A DNA stretch of 64,000 nt from positions 62,001-126,000 of the forward strand of contig JAPSGI010000005.1 in NCBI GenBank assembly GCA_031177685.1, written 5' to 3'. Made by a program: the position numbers and the translations under genes. The notes under the pieces were generated by a model. It saw only the letters and a program-made list of their open reading frames with translations, had not been told where the DNA came from and ran no database searches. Source of the DNA: Solirubrobacteraceae bacterium. Lineage in GTDB: Bacteria > Actinomycetota > Thermoleophilia > Solirubrobacterales > Solirubrobacteraceae. This document shows positions 25,885 through 34,811 of the stretch, piece after piece. Positions within the stretch are counted from its first letter, which is position 1. Every line of letters starts with the position of its first letter.

Positions 25885-26625
25885 GTGGCCTCCACGGTCG
25901 CCCCGCAAGCTCCGTCCCGGCCCCCTCGCCACCGCGTCCGCCGGGCGCTGCGCGCGCTCTCGACGGTGCTGATCGTGTCCGGGGCCATGCTCCTCTTGGA
26001 CGCGGGCCTCACGCTGGTCTGGCAGGAGCCGATCTCCGCCCTGTACGCGAAGTGGCAGCAGCGCAGCCTGCAGGGCGAGCTGCGCGATGACGTCGCCCTG
26101 TCCGAGCTGCAGCTGCGCGCGCTGCAGCGGCTGCGCACCGAGCACCGGCGCATCGCGTTCCTCGCCCGCGTCCTGCGCCGGGAGGCCGAGGACGGCGACC
26201 CGCTCGGCCGGATCGAGATCCCGCGCACGGGGACCGACTTCGTAGTTGTCGAGGGCACCGATCCGGGCGACCTGCGCAAGGGACCGGGCCACTACGCCGA
26301 CACGTCGGTGCCCGGGCTCCCGGGGACCGTCGCCATCGCGGGGCACCGGACGACGTACCTGGCGCCCTTCCGCCGGCTCGACGAGCTGCGCGCCGGCGAC
26401 CGGATGACCGTCGAGCTGCCCTACGGGCGCTTCACCTACCGCTTCGAGTCCAAGCACATCGTCTCGCCGCGGGCCTACGACTTCGTGACCCGCCGGCGAG
26501 GGTACGCGCGCCTGGCGCTCACCGCCTGCCATCCGCTCTACAGCGCGCGCCAGCGGATCGTCGTGTTCGCGCGCCTCGTCGACGTGCAGGCGCTGGGCCG
26601 CGCCCGCGTCGCGGCCACGTTGTAG
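25885..26625 (+). CDS. Class E-type sortase
   Basis: 246 residues. An N-terminal membrane anchor (about 25-47) and a linker precede the sortase barrel: LGRIEIPRTG, GPGHYADTSVPG, catalytic His154 in AGHRTTY, catalytic Cys215 in LTACHPLYSARQR with Arg222/Arg224 following. Sortases cleave sorting signals of surface proteins and attach them to peptidoglycan or to each other. No LPxTG- or LAxTG-type substrate is visible in the window. Short intergenic distance to the M28-like gene allows co-transcription as well as its own promoter. Confidence 0.9.
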   Translation: MASTVAPQAPSRPPRHRVRRALRALSTVLIVSGAMLLLDAGLTLVWQEPISALYAKWQQRSLQGELRDDVALSELQLRALQRLRTEHRRIAFLARVLRREAEDGDPLGRIEIPRTGTDFVVVEGTDPGDLRKGPGHYADTSVPGLPGTVAIAGHRTTYLAPFRRLDELRAGDRMTVELPYGRFTYRFESKHIVSPRAYDFVTRRRGYARLALTACHPLYSARQRIVVFARLVDVQALGRARVAATL

Positions 26626-26677
26626 ACGGACGGCCGTCCAGAGGCGGGACCGAATCCTCACGCGCCGGGGCCGGGCG

Positions 26678-26683
26678 TACGAT
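26678..26683 (+). promoter_or_regulatory. -10 box for a leaderless start of the FlgM-like gene
   Basis: TACGAT followed by exactly 6 bases and the ATG at 26690, the spacing expected when transcription starts on the start codon. The 64-base gap holds nothing else recognisable. Confidence 0.5.
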
Positions 26684-26689
26684 CTCCCT

Positions 26690-26896
26690 ATGGCGCGGGA
26701 GACCGGCATGGAGGCGAACCGGAACATGAAGATCGACACCCTCAAGGCACGGATAGTCCGTTCGGACTACGAGGTCGACGCGGAAGCGGTCGCCGAGGCG
26801 ATCGTCCTTCGCCTGCTGGCGGCGCGGCGTACGACCGCTGCGGACCTGCGCGGCGCCGACGGCTCGGGTCCCGTCGAGCCCGCCTCCGCGGCCTAG
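26690..26896 (+). CDS. FlgM-like small anti-sigma-factor-domain protein
   Basis: 68 residues. The segment KIDTLKARIVRSDYEVDAEAVAEAIVLRLL (about 14-43) matches the C-terminal helices of FlgM, which bind the flagellar sigma-28 factor. The protein is shorter than most FlgM (about 90-100) and ends in a low-complexity tail. No flagellar or chemotaxis genes are in the window. It may regulate another sigma-28-like factor or be a remnant. Confidence 0.65.
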   Translation: MARETGMEANRNMKIDTLKARIVRSDYEVDAEAVAEAIVLRLLAARRTTAADLRGADGSGPVEPASAA

Positions 26897-26909
26897 GCCG
26901 CGTGCGCGT

Positions 26910-27857
26910 TCAGGCGCCGTGCTCGTAGCCGGCCAGCCGGCGCTCCTCGCCGCCCGCGGTGAAGCGCGCGCCCGGCTCTGCGTCCACGACCTCCCCGACC
27001 CACGTCAGCGGCGCGGACGCCTCGGCGGCGGCCCGGCGCTCCGGCGCCACGCACACGCACAGCTCGAAGTCCTCGCCCCCCGTGGCGGCCAGCTGCGCCG
27101 GGTCGGTTGCGAGCTGCGCGGCGACGTCGGCGACGCCGTCCGCCAGCGGCAGCCGCTCCAGCGCGACGTCCAGCCGCACGCCGCTGGCCCGCCCCACATG
27201 CGCGGCGTCGGTCGCCAGCCCGTCGGAGACGTCGATCATCGCGCGCGCCCCCGCCGCGGCCAGGGCGCGCCCCTCCTTCAGCCGCGGGCGGGGCCGGCGA
27301 AAGGCGGCGACGGCGGAGTCCGGGCCGCGCGCCCGGCCGTCCAGGACCGCGAGGCCGGCCGCCGCGGCGCCCAGGGCGCCGGTCACGCCCACCAGGTCGC
27401 CCGGACGCGCGCCGTCGCGCCCCACGAGCTCGTCCTCGCCGCGCGCCCAGCCGACCACGGTGACCGCGACGGTCAGCGCGGGCGCCGAGACGACGTCCCC
27501 GCCCGCCAGGACGGTCCCGTGCTCGCCCGCCACGGCGGCCAGCCCGCGGCACAGCGCGAGCGCGTCGTCGTGCGCCAGCCCGTCGGGAGCGCCCAGCGCG
27601 ACGTACGCCTCGCCCGGCGCCGCGCCCATCGCGGCCAGATCGGACAGGGCCGCCGCCATCGCGCGCCGCCCCGCGTCCTCGAATCCGATCCGCTCGACGC
27701 GGAAGTGGACGCCGTCGACCATCGCGTCGACGGAGGTCACCGCCACCGCCCCGCCCGCGCGCACCACCGCCGCGTCGTCCCCCGGCCCCCGCGTCACCCG
27801 CCCGCCCGGCGTGCCGAGCTCCGCGAGAACCGCGGAGATGAGCTCGAGCTCACGCAT
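26910..27857 (-). CDS. thiL: Thiamine-monophosphate kinase
   Basis: 315 residues. GPGDDAAVV at the N-terminus, [22 protein letters not shown], the central [12 protein letters not shown] and a late GGEDFELCV are the conserved ATP/Mg-binding phrases of ThiL (AIR synthase-related fold). It phosphorylates thiamine monophosphate to the diphosphate cofactor. Follows infA by 14 bases. Confidence 0.95.
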   Translation of the reverse strand: MRELELISAVLAELGTPGGRVTRGPGDDAAVVRAGGAVAVTSVDAMVDGVHFRVERIGFEDAGRRAMAAALSDLAAMGAAPGEAYVALGAPDGLAHDDALALCRGLAAVAGEHGTVLAGGDVVSAPALTVAVTVVGWARGEDELVGRDGARPGDLVGVTGALGAAAAGLAVLDGRARGPDSAVAAFRRPRPRLKEGRALAAAGARAMIDVSDGLATDAAHVGRASGVRLDVALERLPLADGVADVAAQLATDPAQLAATGGEDFELCVCVAPERRAAAEASAPLTWVGEVVDAEPGARFTAGGEERRLAGYEHGA

Positions 27858-27871
27858 GGGCGCGGCGCCCG

Positions 27872-28090
27872 TCAGCGATGCCTGTAGATGATCCGGCCGC
27901 GGTCGAGGTCGTAGGGCGACAGCTCGACGCGGACGCGGTCGCCCGGAAGGATGCGGATCCGGAACCGGCGCATCTTCCCCGCGACGTGGCCCAGCACGAC
28001 GTGGTCGTTGTCGAGCTTCACCCGGAACATCGCGTTCGGGAGGGCCTCGATGACCTCGCCCTCGAATTCGACCTTCTCTTCCTTAGGCAC
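27872..28090 (-). CDS. infA: Translation initiation factor IF-1
   Basis: 72 residues, standard size. A single OB-fold with [19 protein letters not shown] and [20 protein letters not shown] is unmistakable. It binds the ribosomal A site during initiation. Unlike the usual ribosomal-protein context it sits between a class A penicillin-binding protein and thiL. Confidence 0.97.
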   Translation of the reverse strand: MPKEEKVEFEGEVIEALPNAMFRVKLDNDHVVLGHVAGKMRRFRIRILPGDRVRVELSPYDLDRGRIIYRHR

Positions 28091-28107
28091 GCTGGGAGCG
28101 TACCGGC

Positions 28108-30321
28108 CTAGCCGGGCGAGGTGCCGCCGCCGCTGTTGCCGCCGCCGCCGGAGTTGCCGCCGCCACCTCCGCCACCTCCGCCGCCGGAGTTGCCGCCTCC
28201 TCCACCGCCAGAGGGCTGGGAGGTCTGGGGGGCGGGCTGGGGTGACGACTCGTAGAGGTCGGGGTCGTAGCCGCCTCCGCCTCCGCCGGAGGACCCGTCG
28301 CCGCTGCGGCCCTCCTGGGTGGAGTCGTCATCGCCGTCGTCGGAGTAGCCGTTGCCGTAGCCCCGGGTGCTGCGGGAGTATCCGCTGCCGGCGTACTTGC
28401 CGTAGAACGGTTGGAAGTTCGCGCCCTGAGCCGGGGGCTCGAAGCTCGCGCAGTCCTGGGTCGCGACCTTGCGCATGTAGTCCCCCCAGATCGCCGCGGG
28501 GAACGTGCCGCCGGCCACGCGGATTCCGTGCACGCTGTACATCGGCACCTTCTGGTTGGGGTAGCCGACCCACACGGCGCTGACCAGCTTCGGCGTGTAG
28601 CCGATGTACCACGCGTCCGTGTACTCGTCGACCGTGCCGGTCTTGCCGGCGGAGGGGCAGCCGATGTTCGCCTTGGTCCCGGTGCCCGACAGGACGTTCT
28701 GCTGCATGATCTTCGTCGCCTCCCAGGCGACGCCCTCGCTGAAGGTGCGCTTGCGCTTGGGCTTGCCGAGGTCCTCGGACTTGCCGTCGGGGAACACCAC
28801 CTTGCGCACGGCGATCGGCTTGTGGCGAATGCCGCCCGAGGCGATGGTGGCGTAGGAGTTGGCCATCTCCAGCGGCGAGACGCCGATCCGCAGGCCGCCG
28901 AGCCCCTCCGCGGGGTAGCCGTCGAGTTTGGACGTGATGCCCAGGTCCTGCGCGGCCTTCTTCACGGCATCGGGACCCACGTCGAGGATCAGCTGCGCGT
29001 ACACCGTGTTGTCGGACGCGGTGGTGGCGCGGACGAGGTTCATCGAGCCGGCGTAGGTCCCGCCGTACGTCTTGACCTTCCACGGCCCGTACGGCGTGGT
29101 GAGGTTCAGCGGCCGCGAGACGTACGTCGTGCTGTTGGGGTTGACCCCCTTGCGCAGCGCGGCCATCAGCACCCAGATCTTGGCCGTCGACCCGGCCTGG
29201 CGCCGGCCCTGGGCGGCGTAGTTGTACTTGACCTTGCGGTAGCTGGCAGAGGACGCCATCGCCCGGATGTAGCCGTTCTTGGGGTCGATCGAGACGATCG
29301 CCGCGGACGGGTCCTCCGCGTAGTAGAGCTGGCCCTTCATCGCCTCGCGCGCCGCCTTCTGCTTGTCCAGGTCGATCGTCGTGTAGATCTTCAGCCCGCC
29401 CTTGCGCACGGTCTCCAGCCCGTAGCGCTCGATCAGCTGCTCCTTGACGTAGTCGAAGAAGTAGCTCTCGCGCTTGGAGAAGAAGTAGTCGTTGCTGCGC
29501 GCGCCCAGGGGCGACGACACGGCCTGCTGGTACTGCGCCTCGGTGATCATGTTCTGCTTGCGCATCCGGCGCAGCACGTCGTTGCGCCGCGCCAGCGCGG
29601 CGCGCGGGTCGCGGAACGGGTTGTAGAGCGAGGGGGCCTGGGGCAGGCCCGCCAGCGTGGCGGCCTCCGCGAGCGTCAGGTCGCTCGCGCGCTTGGCGAA
29701 GAAGACGCGCGCCGCGGCCTCCGCGCCGATCGCCGTACGCCCGCCGACCGTCCCGTACGGGACGCTGTTGAGGTAGTTGGTGAGGATCCAGGTCTTGTCG
29801 TGCTTGTCCTCGATCTCCTGCGCCAGCTTGGCCTCGCGGATCTTGCGCTCGAACGTCCGCCGCTTGGTGATCGGGTAGATGTTGCGGACCAGCTGCATGG
29901 TGATCGTCGAACCGCCCTGCACGGTCTCGCCGGAGCGCAGGTTCTTGACCGCGGCGCGCACCACGCCCTCGTAGTCGACGCCCTTGTGGCGGTAGAAGCG
30001 CTGGTCCTCTACGGCGATCGTCGCCTCCTTGAGCACGCGCGGCAGCTCGTCGGTCTCGACCGGCTGGCGCAGCTCGTCGTTCTCGATGAAGCCGAGCCGC
30101 CGGCCGTTGGAGGCGTACACGACGGAGTTCGCGCCCTGGTCGACCGGTCTCAGCGCCTGGATGTCCGGCGCGGACGAGGCCACGGCGACGATGTAGCCGA
30201 TCACGCCGACGGCGCCGGCGAAGGCCCCGATCACGGCCATGCCGAGGAGGACGAGGAGGCCGCGCTTGGCGCCGCGAGCGCGGCGGTGGCGGCGCCGGAT
30301 TCTGCGCTGTCGAGGGCTCAT
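28108..30321 (-). CDS. Class A penicillin-binding protein (glycosyltransferase-transpeptidase) with a Gly-rich tail
   Basis: 737 residues. A membrane anchor at about 21-48. The glycosyltransferase domain has Glu105 in [12 protein letters not shown] and [12 protein letters not shown]. The transpeptidase domain has Ser378-x-x-Lys381 (GSTAK), SDN at 436-438 and KTG at 560-562. The last 80 or so residues are nearly all Gly with Ser, Asn and Pro, an unstructured periplasmic tail encoded by GCC/GCCGCC-like repeats. It polymerises and cross-links peptidoglycan. Possible promoter at 30367-30394. Confidence 0.95.
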   Translation of the reverse strand: MSPRQRRIRRRHRRARGAKRGLLVLLGMAVIGAFAGAVGVIGYIVAVASSAPDIQALRPVDQGANSVVYASNGRRLGFIENDELRQPVETDELPRVLKEATIAVEDQRFYRHKGVDYEGVVRAAVKNLRSGETVQGGSTITMQLVRNIYPITKRRTFERKIREAKLAQEIEDKHDKTWILTNYLNSVPYGTVGGRTAIGAEAAARVFFAKRASDLTLAEAATLAGLPQAPSLYNPFRDPRAALARRNDVLRRMRKQNMITEAQYQQAVSSPLGARSNDYFFSKRESYFFDYVKEQLIERYGLETVRKGGLKIYTTIDLDKQKAAREAMKGQLYYAEDPSAAIVSIDPKNGYIRAMASSASYRKVKYNYAAQGRRQAGSTAKIWVLMAALRKGVNPNSTTYVSRPLNLTTPYGPWKVKTYGGTYAGSMNLVRATTASDNTVYAQLILDVGPDAVKKAAQDLGITSKLDGYPAEGLGGLRIGVSPLEMANSYATIASGGIRHKPIAVRKVVFPDGKSEDLGKPKRKRTFSEGVAWEATKIMQQNVLSGTGTKANIGCPSAGKTGTVDEYTDAWYIGYTPKLVSAVWVGYPNQKVPMYSVHGIRVAGGTFPAAIWGDYMRKVATQDCASFEPPAQGANFQPFYGKYAGSGYSRSTRGYGNGYSDDGDDDSTQEGRSGDGSSGGGGGGYDPDLYESSPQPAPQTSQPSGGGGGGNSGGGGGGGGGGNSGGGGNSGGGTSPG

Positions 30322-30366
30322 GAGGCGGGTGCGCGTCGGGCCCTACGCCGCGCGCGCGAACCGGTC

Positions 30367-30394
30367 ATTCTAGCGTCACTCCCTGGCCGGCCAG
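30367..30394 (-). promoter_or_regulatory. Possible promoter/operator of the class A PBP gene
   Basis: On the minus strand TAGAAT (30367-30372) is a five-of-six match to the -10 consensus and would give a leader of about 40 bases. The perfect 12-bp palindrome CTGGCCGGCCAG (30383-30394) covers the place of the -35 box, which itself has no consensus; a bound regulator there could replace or block it. Confidence 0.35.
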
Positions 30395-30425
30395 ACCGCT
30401 TGACGCGGAGTCATTACGCGAAGGT

Positions 30426-31247
30426 CTACGCCGCGGGCGCGCCGTTCCCTGCGCCGGGCAGCAGCCCGTGCGCGCGCAGCGCCCGCAGCGCCTCGGCGCG
30501 CAGCGCCGCCTGGCGCGCGGCGCGCCGCTCGCTGGGCACCGGCTCGCCTGCGACGTCGATGCGCACCCCGTCCGCCGTCACGTCGGCCACGACGGCCTCC
30601 GTAACGTCCTCGAGCGCCGCCAATACCGCCAGCGCGCGGTCCGCATCCGCGTCCGGCGCCAGCCACACGCAGACGCCCACCTCGCCCAGCGGGGACACGA
30701 TGGTGTCGTTGTGCAGGACACCCGCCGCCAGGCGCTCGTTGGGGATCACCACGCGCCCGCCGGCGGGCGAGCGCAGGTAGGTGTAGTTCAGGCGCACGTC
30801 CTCCACGGTGCCCGACTCCCCCTCGAACTCGACGTGGTCCCCGATGCGCAGCGGCTGGGTGATCGCGAGCATCACGCCGGCGACCGCGTTGGCCAGCACC
30901 TGACGGGCGGCGAAGCCGATCACCGCCGCGGCCAGCGCGCTGGAGGCGAGCAGGCTCGTGGCCAGGCGGTTGAGCGTCCCGAACTGCGCGAGCGCCGCCA
31001 GCGCGCCGATGAGCAGGATCGTCGCGACGGTCAGGCGGCGCACGAAGCGCAGCCGCGTGGCGGTCACCGGGGACATCGCGGCCGTCCCCCGCTCGCCCGC
31101 CATGGCGCGCGCCGCGCGGCCGGCGCGCACGAACGCGCGGTCGACCAGCCCGGCGAGGATCAGCGCGACGCCGATCGACACGAGCGCGGTCACCTCGTCG
31201 TCGTAGTCGTCGAAGAACGCCGCGATGGGAAGATCCGCGAGCCGCAT
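30426..31247 (-). CDS. MscS-family mechanosensitive channel
   Basis: 273 residues. Three or four membrane helices, the pore-lining helix being ASSALAAAVIGFAARQVLANAVAGVMLAI, followed by the beta domain IGDHVEFEGESGTVEDVRLNYTYLRS and a C-terminal alpha/beta cap. It releases solutes when membrane tension rises. The start is the ATG within the CATG at 31245-31248, which also holds the divergent start; the frame upstream of it overlaps that gene. Confidence 0.88.
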   Translation of the reverse strand: MRLADLPIAAFFDDYDDEVTALVSIGVALILAGLVDRAFVRAGRAARAMAGERGTAAMSPVTATRLRFVRRLTVATILLIGALAALAQFGTLNRLATSLLASSALAAAVIGFAARQVLANAVAGVMLAITQPLRIGDHVEFEGESGTVEDVRLNYTYLRSPAGGRVVIPNERLAAGVLHNDTIVSPLGEVGVCVWLAPDADADRALAVLAALEDVTEAVVADVTADGVRIDVAGEPVPSERRAARQAALRAEALRALRAHGLLPGAGNGAPAA

Positions 31248-32478
31248 GGACCGCGACACTATCGCCGCCCCTCCGCCGGGCCCGCTGCGCGACGTCTGGC
31301 GGGCGCTGTGGGTCTCGCGGGCGCTGGTGTTGGTGTCCGGCGTGGGAGCGGTGCTCGTGCTGGGGCGCTCGCCGCGCTGGCGCGGCTTCGACCCGGCGAC
31401 CCTCACCGCGCCCTTCGGCGGCGCCGGGGACACGCTGGTGGCGCCGGCGGCTCGGTGGGACTCCGTGTGGTACCTGGCGATCGCGCTCGGCGGCTACGGC
31501 GAGGACGCGCTGCGCACCGCGTTCTTCCCGCTCTACCCGCTGGTGGTGGCGCTCGCCGGCGCGCCGGCGGCCGTCCTGGTGGACGACCGCGCCGCATACC
31601 TGCTGACGGGGATCTTGGTCTCGCTGGTCGCCTTCGGCGTCGGCCTGTACTTCGTGCATCGCCTCACGGCCCTGGAGCTCGGCGAGGACGTGGCGCGCAC
31701 CACCGTGTGGCTGGTCGCGCTGTTCCCCACGGCCTTCGCCTTCTCGGCCGTCTACACCGAGTCGCTGTTCCTGGCGCTGTCGGCGGGCGCGCTGTACGCG
31801 GCGCGGCGCGAGCGATGGGCGGTCGCGGGCCTGGCCGGGCTCGCGGCTGCGGCGACGCGCTCGACCGGCGCGCTGCTGGTCGTCCCCCTGGCGATCATGT
31901 GGTGGCAGGGCGAGCGCGACCTGCGCCGGCTGGCCTGGGTCGCCGCCGTCCCGCTCGGGCCGGCCGCCTACCTGGCGTACCTCGCGGTGGCGACCGGTGA
32001 CCCCTGGGCGCCGCTGACCGTGCAGGACGCCTGGTACCGCGAGCTGGCCGGGCCGCTGGCCGGGGCGTGGGACGGCGCGACGGCCGCGTGGGACGGCGTG
32101 CGCCAGCTGCTCTCCGGGTCGCGCGAGCCCGTGTACTTCGAGATCGCGGCCGGGGACCCGTTCTTCGTCGCCGCGCACAACGTCGGCAACTTCGCCTTCC
32201 TCGTGCTGGCGCTGGTCGCGCTGGGCGGCGCGTTTCGCCGCCTGCCCGCCGCCTACGCGACGTGGGGCCTGCTCGCGGTGGCGCTGCCGGTCTCCTACCC
32301 CGTCGCGCCCGAACCGCTGGCCTCGCTGCCGCGCTACCTGGCCATCGCCTTTCCCCTGCACATGTGGCTGGCGCTGTGGGCGCGCGAGCACGGCGCGCAG
32401 CGTGCCGTCGCGGCGGTCAGCGCCGCGGCTCTCGCCGCGCTGACCGTGCCGTTCGCGACCTGGGAGTGGGTGGCGTGA
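31246..32478 (+). CDS. PIG-V-like polytopic mannosyltransferase
   Basis: 410 residues with about ten membrane helices. RWDSVWYLAIALGGYG, TAFFPLYPLVV, LFPTAFAFSAVYTESLFLALSAGALYAARR and a late APEPLASLPRYLAIAFPL are the hallmarks of the PIG-V type GT-C family, which transfers mannose from polyprenyl-phosphate-mannose outside the membrane. An in-frame ATG at 31225 is an alternative start. The start codon shares a CATG palindrome with the mscS start. Followed by a GTGA-coupled HAD gene. Confidence 0.83.
   Translation: MDRDTIAAPPPGPLRDVWRALWVSRALVLVSGVGAVLVLGRSPRWRGFDPATLTAPFGGAGDTLVAPAARWDSVWYLAIALGGYGEDALRTAFFPLYPLVVALAGAPAAVLVDDRAAYLLTGILVSLVAFGVGLYFVHRLTALELGEDVARTTVWLVALFPTAFAFSAVYTESLFLALSAGALYAARRERWAVAGLAGLAAAATRSTGALLVVPLAIMWWQGERDLRRLAWVAAVPLGPAAYLAYLAVATGDPWAPLTVQDAWYRELAGPLAGAWDGATAAWDGVRQLLSGSREPVYFEIAAGDPFFVAAHNVGNFAFLVLALVALGGAFRRLPAAYATWGLLAVALPVSYPVAPEPLASLPRYLAIAFPLHMWLALWAREHGAQRAVAAVSAAALAALTVPFATWEWVA
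31256..31261 (-). promoter_or_regulatory. Possible -10 box of mscS inside the divergent gene
   Basis: The minus strand reads TAGTGT with 8 bases to the mscS ATG. Because the two start codons share CATG, any mscS promoter must lie within the first codons of the mannosyltransferase gene. This hexamer is the only TANNNT in the right place. Confidence 0.3.
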
Positions 32479-33146
32479 GGGCTGTCCTGTTCGACGCCAT
32501 GGGCACGCTGCTGCGGCTCGAGCCGCCCGCGCCGCTGCTGCGCCGCGAGCTCGCAGCGCGCGGCGTGGTGGTGGACGCCGAGACCGCCGAACGCGCGCTG
32601 CGCGCCGAGATCGCCTACTACCGCTGCCACAACGTGCGCGCGGGAGATCGGTCTGCGCTGGCGGTGCTGCGCCGCGATTGCGCGGCCGTGCTCGCCGGCG
32701 AGCTCGGCGACGCGGTGCGCAACGTCGCACCGCAGGCGGTGCACGACGCGCTCCTCGCATCGCTGCGTTTCACGGTCTTCCCGGACGCCGTCCCGGCGCT
32801 GGAGCGCCTGCGGGCCGCCGGACTGCGGCTCGTCGTGGTCTCCAACTGGGACGTCTCGCTGCACGACCGGCTGGCCGAGACCGGCCTCGCCGCGCGCGTC
32901 GACGGAGCCGTCGCCTCCGCCGAGCTGGGAACGGCCAAGCCCGACCCGGCGATCTTCGCCCACGCGCTCACGATGGCCGGCGTCCGTCCGGAGCACGCGG
33001 TGCACGTCGGCGACTCGCTCGAGGAGGACGTCGGCGGCGCGCGGGCCGCGGGCCTCGAGCCCGTGCTGATCGTCCGCGACGGCGCCCGCCCGCCTGGCGT
33101 GCGGGCCATTACGACACTGGCCGAGCTGCCCGCTGTCGTGGCCTGA
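32475..33146 (+). CDS. HAD-superfamily hydrolase
   Basis: 223 residues. Motif I AVLFDAMGTLL (the usual second aspartate is Met-Gly, i.e. DAMGT), motif II VVVSNWD, motif III lysine in GTAKPDPAIF and motif IV HVGDSLEEDVGGARAAG. Small helical cap. The family hydrolyses phosphate esters or haloacids; substrate unknown. The GTG start overlaps the mannosyltransferase stop, so the two are coupled. Confidence 0.85.
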   Translation: MRAVLFDAMGTLLRLEPPAPLLRRELAARGVVVDAETAERALRAEIAYYRCHNVRAGDRSALAVLRRDCAAVLAGELGDAVRNVAPQAVHDALLASLRFTVFPDAVPALERLRAAGLRLVVVSNWDVSLHDRLAETGLAARVDGAVASAELGTAKPDPAIFAHALTMAGVRPEHAVHVGDSLEEDVGGARAAGLEPVLIVRDGARPPGVRAITTLAELPAVVA

Positions 33147-33154
33147 CGCACGAA

Positions 33155-33197
33155 CCGGACATGACCTGACACCAAACCGGACACGTAACCTGTCCGG
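33155..33197. promoter_or_regulatory. Three CCGGACA-type elements before the CPBP-ABC operon
   Basis: CCGGACA at 33155-33161 and 33177-33183, and its inverted copy TGTCCGG at 33191-33197. The first two are direct repeats 22 bases apart (about two helical turns); the last two form a 7-bp inverted repeat with a 7-base spacer. TAACCT (33186-33191), a TANNNT -10 candidate, lies within the inverted repeat, 10 bases before the GTG at 33202. This looks like an operator overlapping a promoter. Confidence 0.5.
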
Positions 33198-33201
33198 CGC
33201 C

Positions 33202-34074
33202 GTGGCCAGCGTCCCGCCTCCGTTCGCCTACCCGCACCCCGGGCCGCCGCCCGAGCCGCCCGAGCGCCCCGAGGGCGCGCCGCCCGCCGGGCCGCGCTGG
33301 CCGGCCTGGACCGCGCCGGTCGCGCTGATCGCCGGCTTCGGCGTCGCGCTGTTCGGCTACATCGTCATCGGCGCGATCGCCGGACTCGCGGGCGCCGACC
33401 TGGAGGACCCGCCGCCCTGGGTCAACATCGTCGCCACGGTGATCCAGGGCGCGGCGCTGATCGGCAGCGCGCTGTTCTTCGCCCGTCTCACCGCCCGGCC
33501 GCGCGCGCGCGACTTCGGGCTGCGCCCGACGCCGTTCTGGTCGGGGCTGGGCTGGATGGTCGCCGCCTGGGTGGCCTTCTTCGTGTTCACCGCCGTGTGG
33601 ATCTCCGCGCTGGGCATCGAGGAGCGCGACGACCTGCCCAGCGAGCTGGGGGCGGACGAGAGCACGCTCGCGCTGATCGCGGTCGGCGTGCTGGTCACCG
33701 TGGTGGCGCCGGTGGCCGAGGAGCTGTTCTTCCGCGGCTTCTTCTTCAACGCGCTGCGCAGCTGGCGCGGCCTGTGGCCGGCGGCCATCCTCACCGGCCT
33801 GGTGTTCGGCGGGATCCACGCGGGCTCCGCGCCGGTCGGCTACCTCGTGCCGCTGGCGGCGTTCGGGGTGGCGCTGTGCCTGCTCTACGTGCGCACCGGG
33901 TCGCTGTACCCGTGCATCGCCCTGCACGCGCTCAACAACTCGCTGGCCTTCGGCGTCTCGCAGGGCTGGGACTGGCAGGTGCCGCTGGTGATGCTGGGCG
34001 CCAACGCCGTCATCGCGGCCGTGCTGCTGCCGTTCGGCGAGCGCGGCAACAAGCCGCGCCCCGCGCCGGCGTGA
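33202..34074 (+). CDS. CPBP-family intramembrane protease
   Basis: 290 residues. A Pro-rich cytosolic N-terminus (1-30) and about eight membrane helices. The glutamate motif APVAEELFFRGFF, the histidine motif VFGGIHAG and HALNNSLAF are the three conserved sites of CAAX/bacteriocin-processing (CPBP) metalloproteases. Some are involved in peptide maturation or self-immunity. It is coupled by GTGA to an ABC-2 exporter pair, hinting at a shared substrate. Confidence 0.88.
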   Translation: MASVPPPFAYPHPGPPPEPPERPEGAPPAGPRWPAWTAPVALIAGFGVALFGYIVIGAIAGLAGADLEDPPPWVNIVATVIQGAALIGSALFFARLTARPRARDFGLRPTPFWSGLGWMVAAWVAFFVFTAVWISALGIEERDDLPSELGADESTLALIAVGVLVTVVAPVAEELFFRGFFFNALRSWRGLWPAAILTGLVFGGIHAGSAPVGYLVPLAAFGVALCLLYVRTGSLYPCIALHALNNSLAFGVSQGWDWQVPLVMLGANAVIAAVLLPFGERGNKPRPAPA

Positions 34075-34811
34075 GCGCGCCGGCGGTACACGCGCGCGGC
34101 CTGCGCAAGAGCTACGACGGGATCGTGGCGGTCGACGGGATCGACTTCGACGTGACCGCCGGCGAGTGCTTCGGCTTCCTCGGCCCCAACGGCGCGGGCA
34201 AGACGACCACGATGAAGATGGTCTACGGCCTCGCCGCGGTGGACGAGGGGACGCTCGAGGTCCTGGGCCGCGACGTGGCGCGCCATCGCAGGGAGGTCAA
34301 GGCGCGGCTGGGCGTTGTCCCCCAGGACGAGAACCTCGACAAGGAGCTCAGCGTGCGCGAGAACCTGCTCGTGCAGGCGGGCTTCCACGGCATCCGCGGG
34401 GCGGAGGCCGAGGAGCGCGTGGCCGAGCTGCTCGAGGTCGCGCTCCTCACCGCGCGCGCCGGCGCTCGCACGCCCGAGCTGTCGGGCGGGATGCGCAAGC
34501 GCCTGCTGATCGCGCGCGCCCTGGTCAACCGCCCCGACCTCGTGGTGCTGGACGAGCCCACCACCGGCCTGGACCCGCAGGCGCGGCACACTTTGTGGCA
34601 GACGCTCGACGAGCTGCGCGCCGGCGGGGTCACGCTGCTGCTGACCACGCACTACATGGAAGAGGCGGCCCGGCTGTGCGACCGTCTCGTGATCATGGAC
34701 CACGGGCGGATCGTCACCGAGGGGGCGCCGGCGGAGCTGGTGACGCGCCACGAGCAGCCGCACCTGGAGGCGGTCTTCCTGCACCTCACCGGCCACCGGC
34801 TCGACACGTGA
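34071..34811 (+). CDS. ABC-2 type exporter ATP-binding protein
   Basis: 246 residues. Walker A GPNGAGKTTT, Q-loop VVPQDEN, signature LSGGMRKRLLIAR, Walker B LVVLDEPTTGLDP and switch histidine TTHYMEEA are complete. Resembles NodI/DrrA exporters for lipids, drugs or polysaccharides. GTG start overlapping the protease stop; coupled by GTGA to the permease. Confidence 0.93.
   Translation: MSAPAVHARGLRKSYDGIVAVDGIDFDVTAGECFGFLGPNGAGKTTTMKMVYGLAAVDEGTLEVLGRDVARHRREVKARLGVVPQDENLDKELSVRENLLVQAGFHGIRGAEAEERVAELLEVALLTARAGARTPELSGGMRKRLLIARALVNRPDLVVLDEPTTGLDPQARHTLWQTLDELRAGGVTLLLTTHYMEEAARLCDRLVIMDHGRIVTEGAPAELVTRHEQPHLEAVFLHLTGHRLDT

Noticed and set aside
28120-28300. Simple GCC/CCGCC-like repeats that resemble a tandem array
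   Set aside because: They encode the Gly/Ser-rich tail of the class A PBP and are not a CRISPR or mobile repeat.
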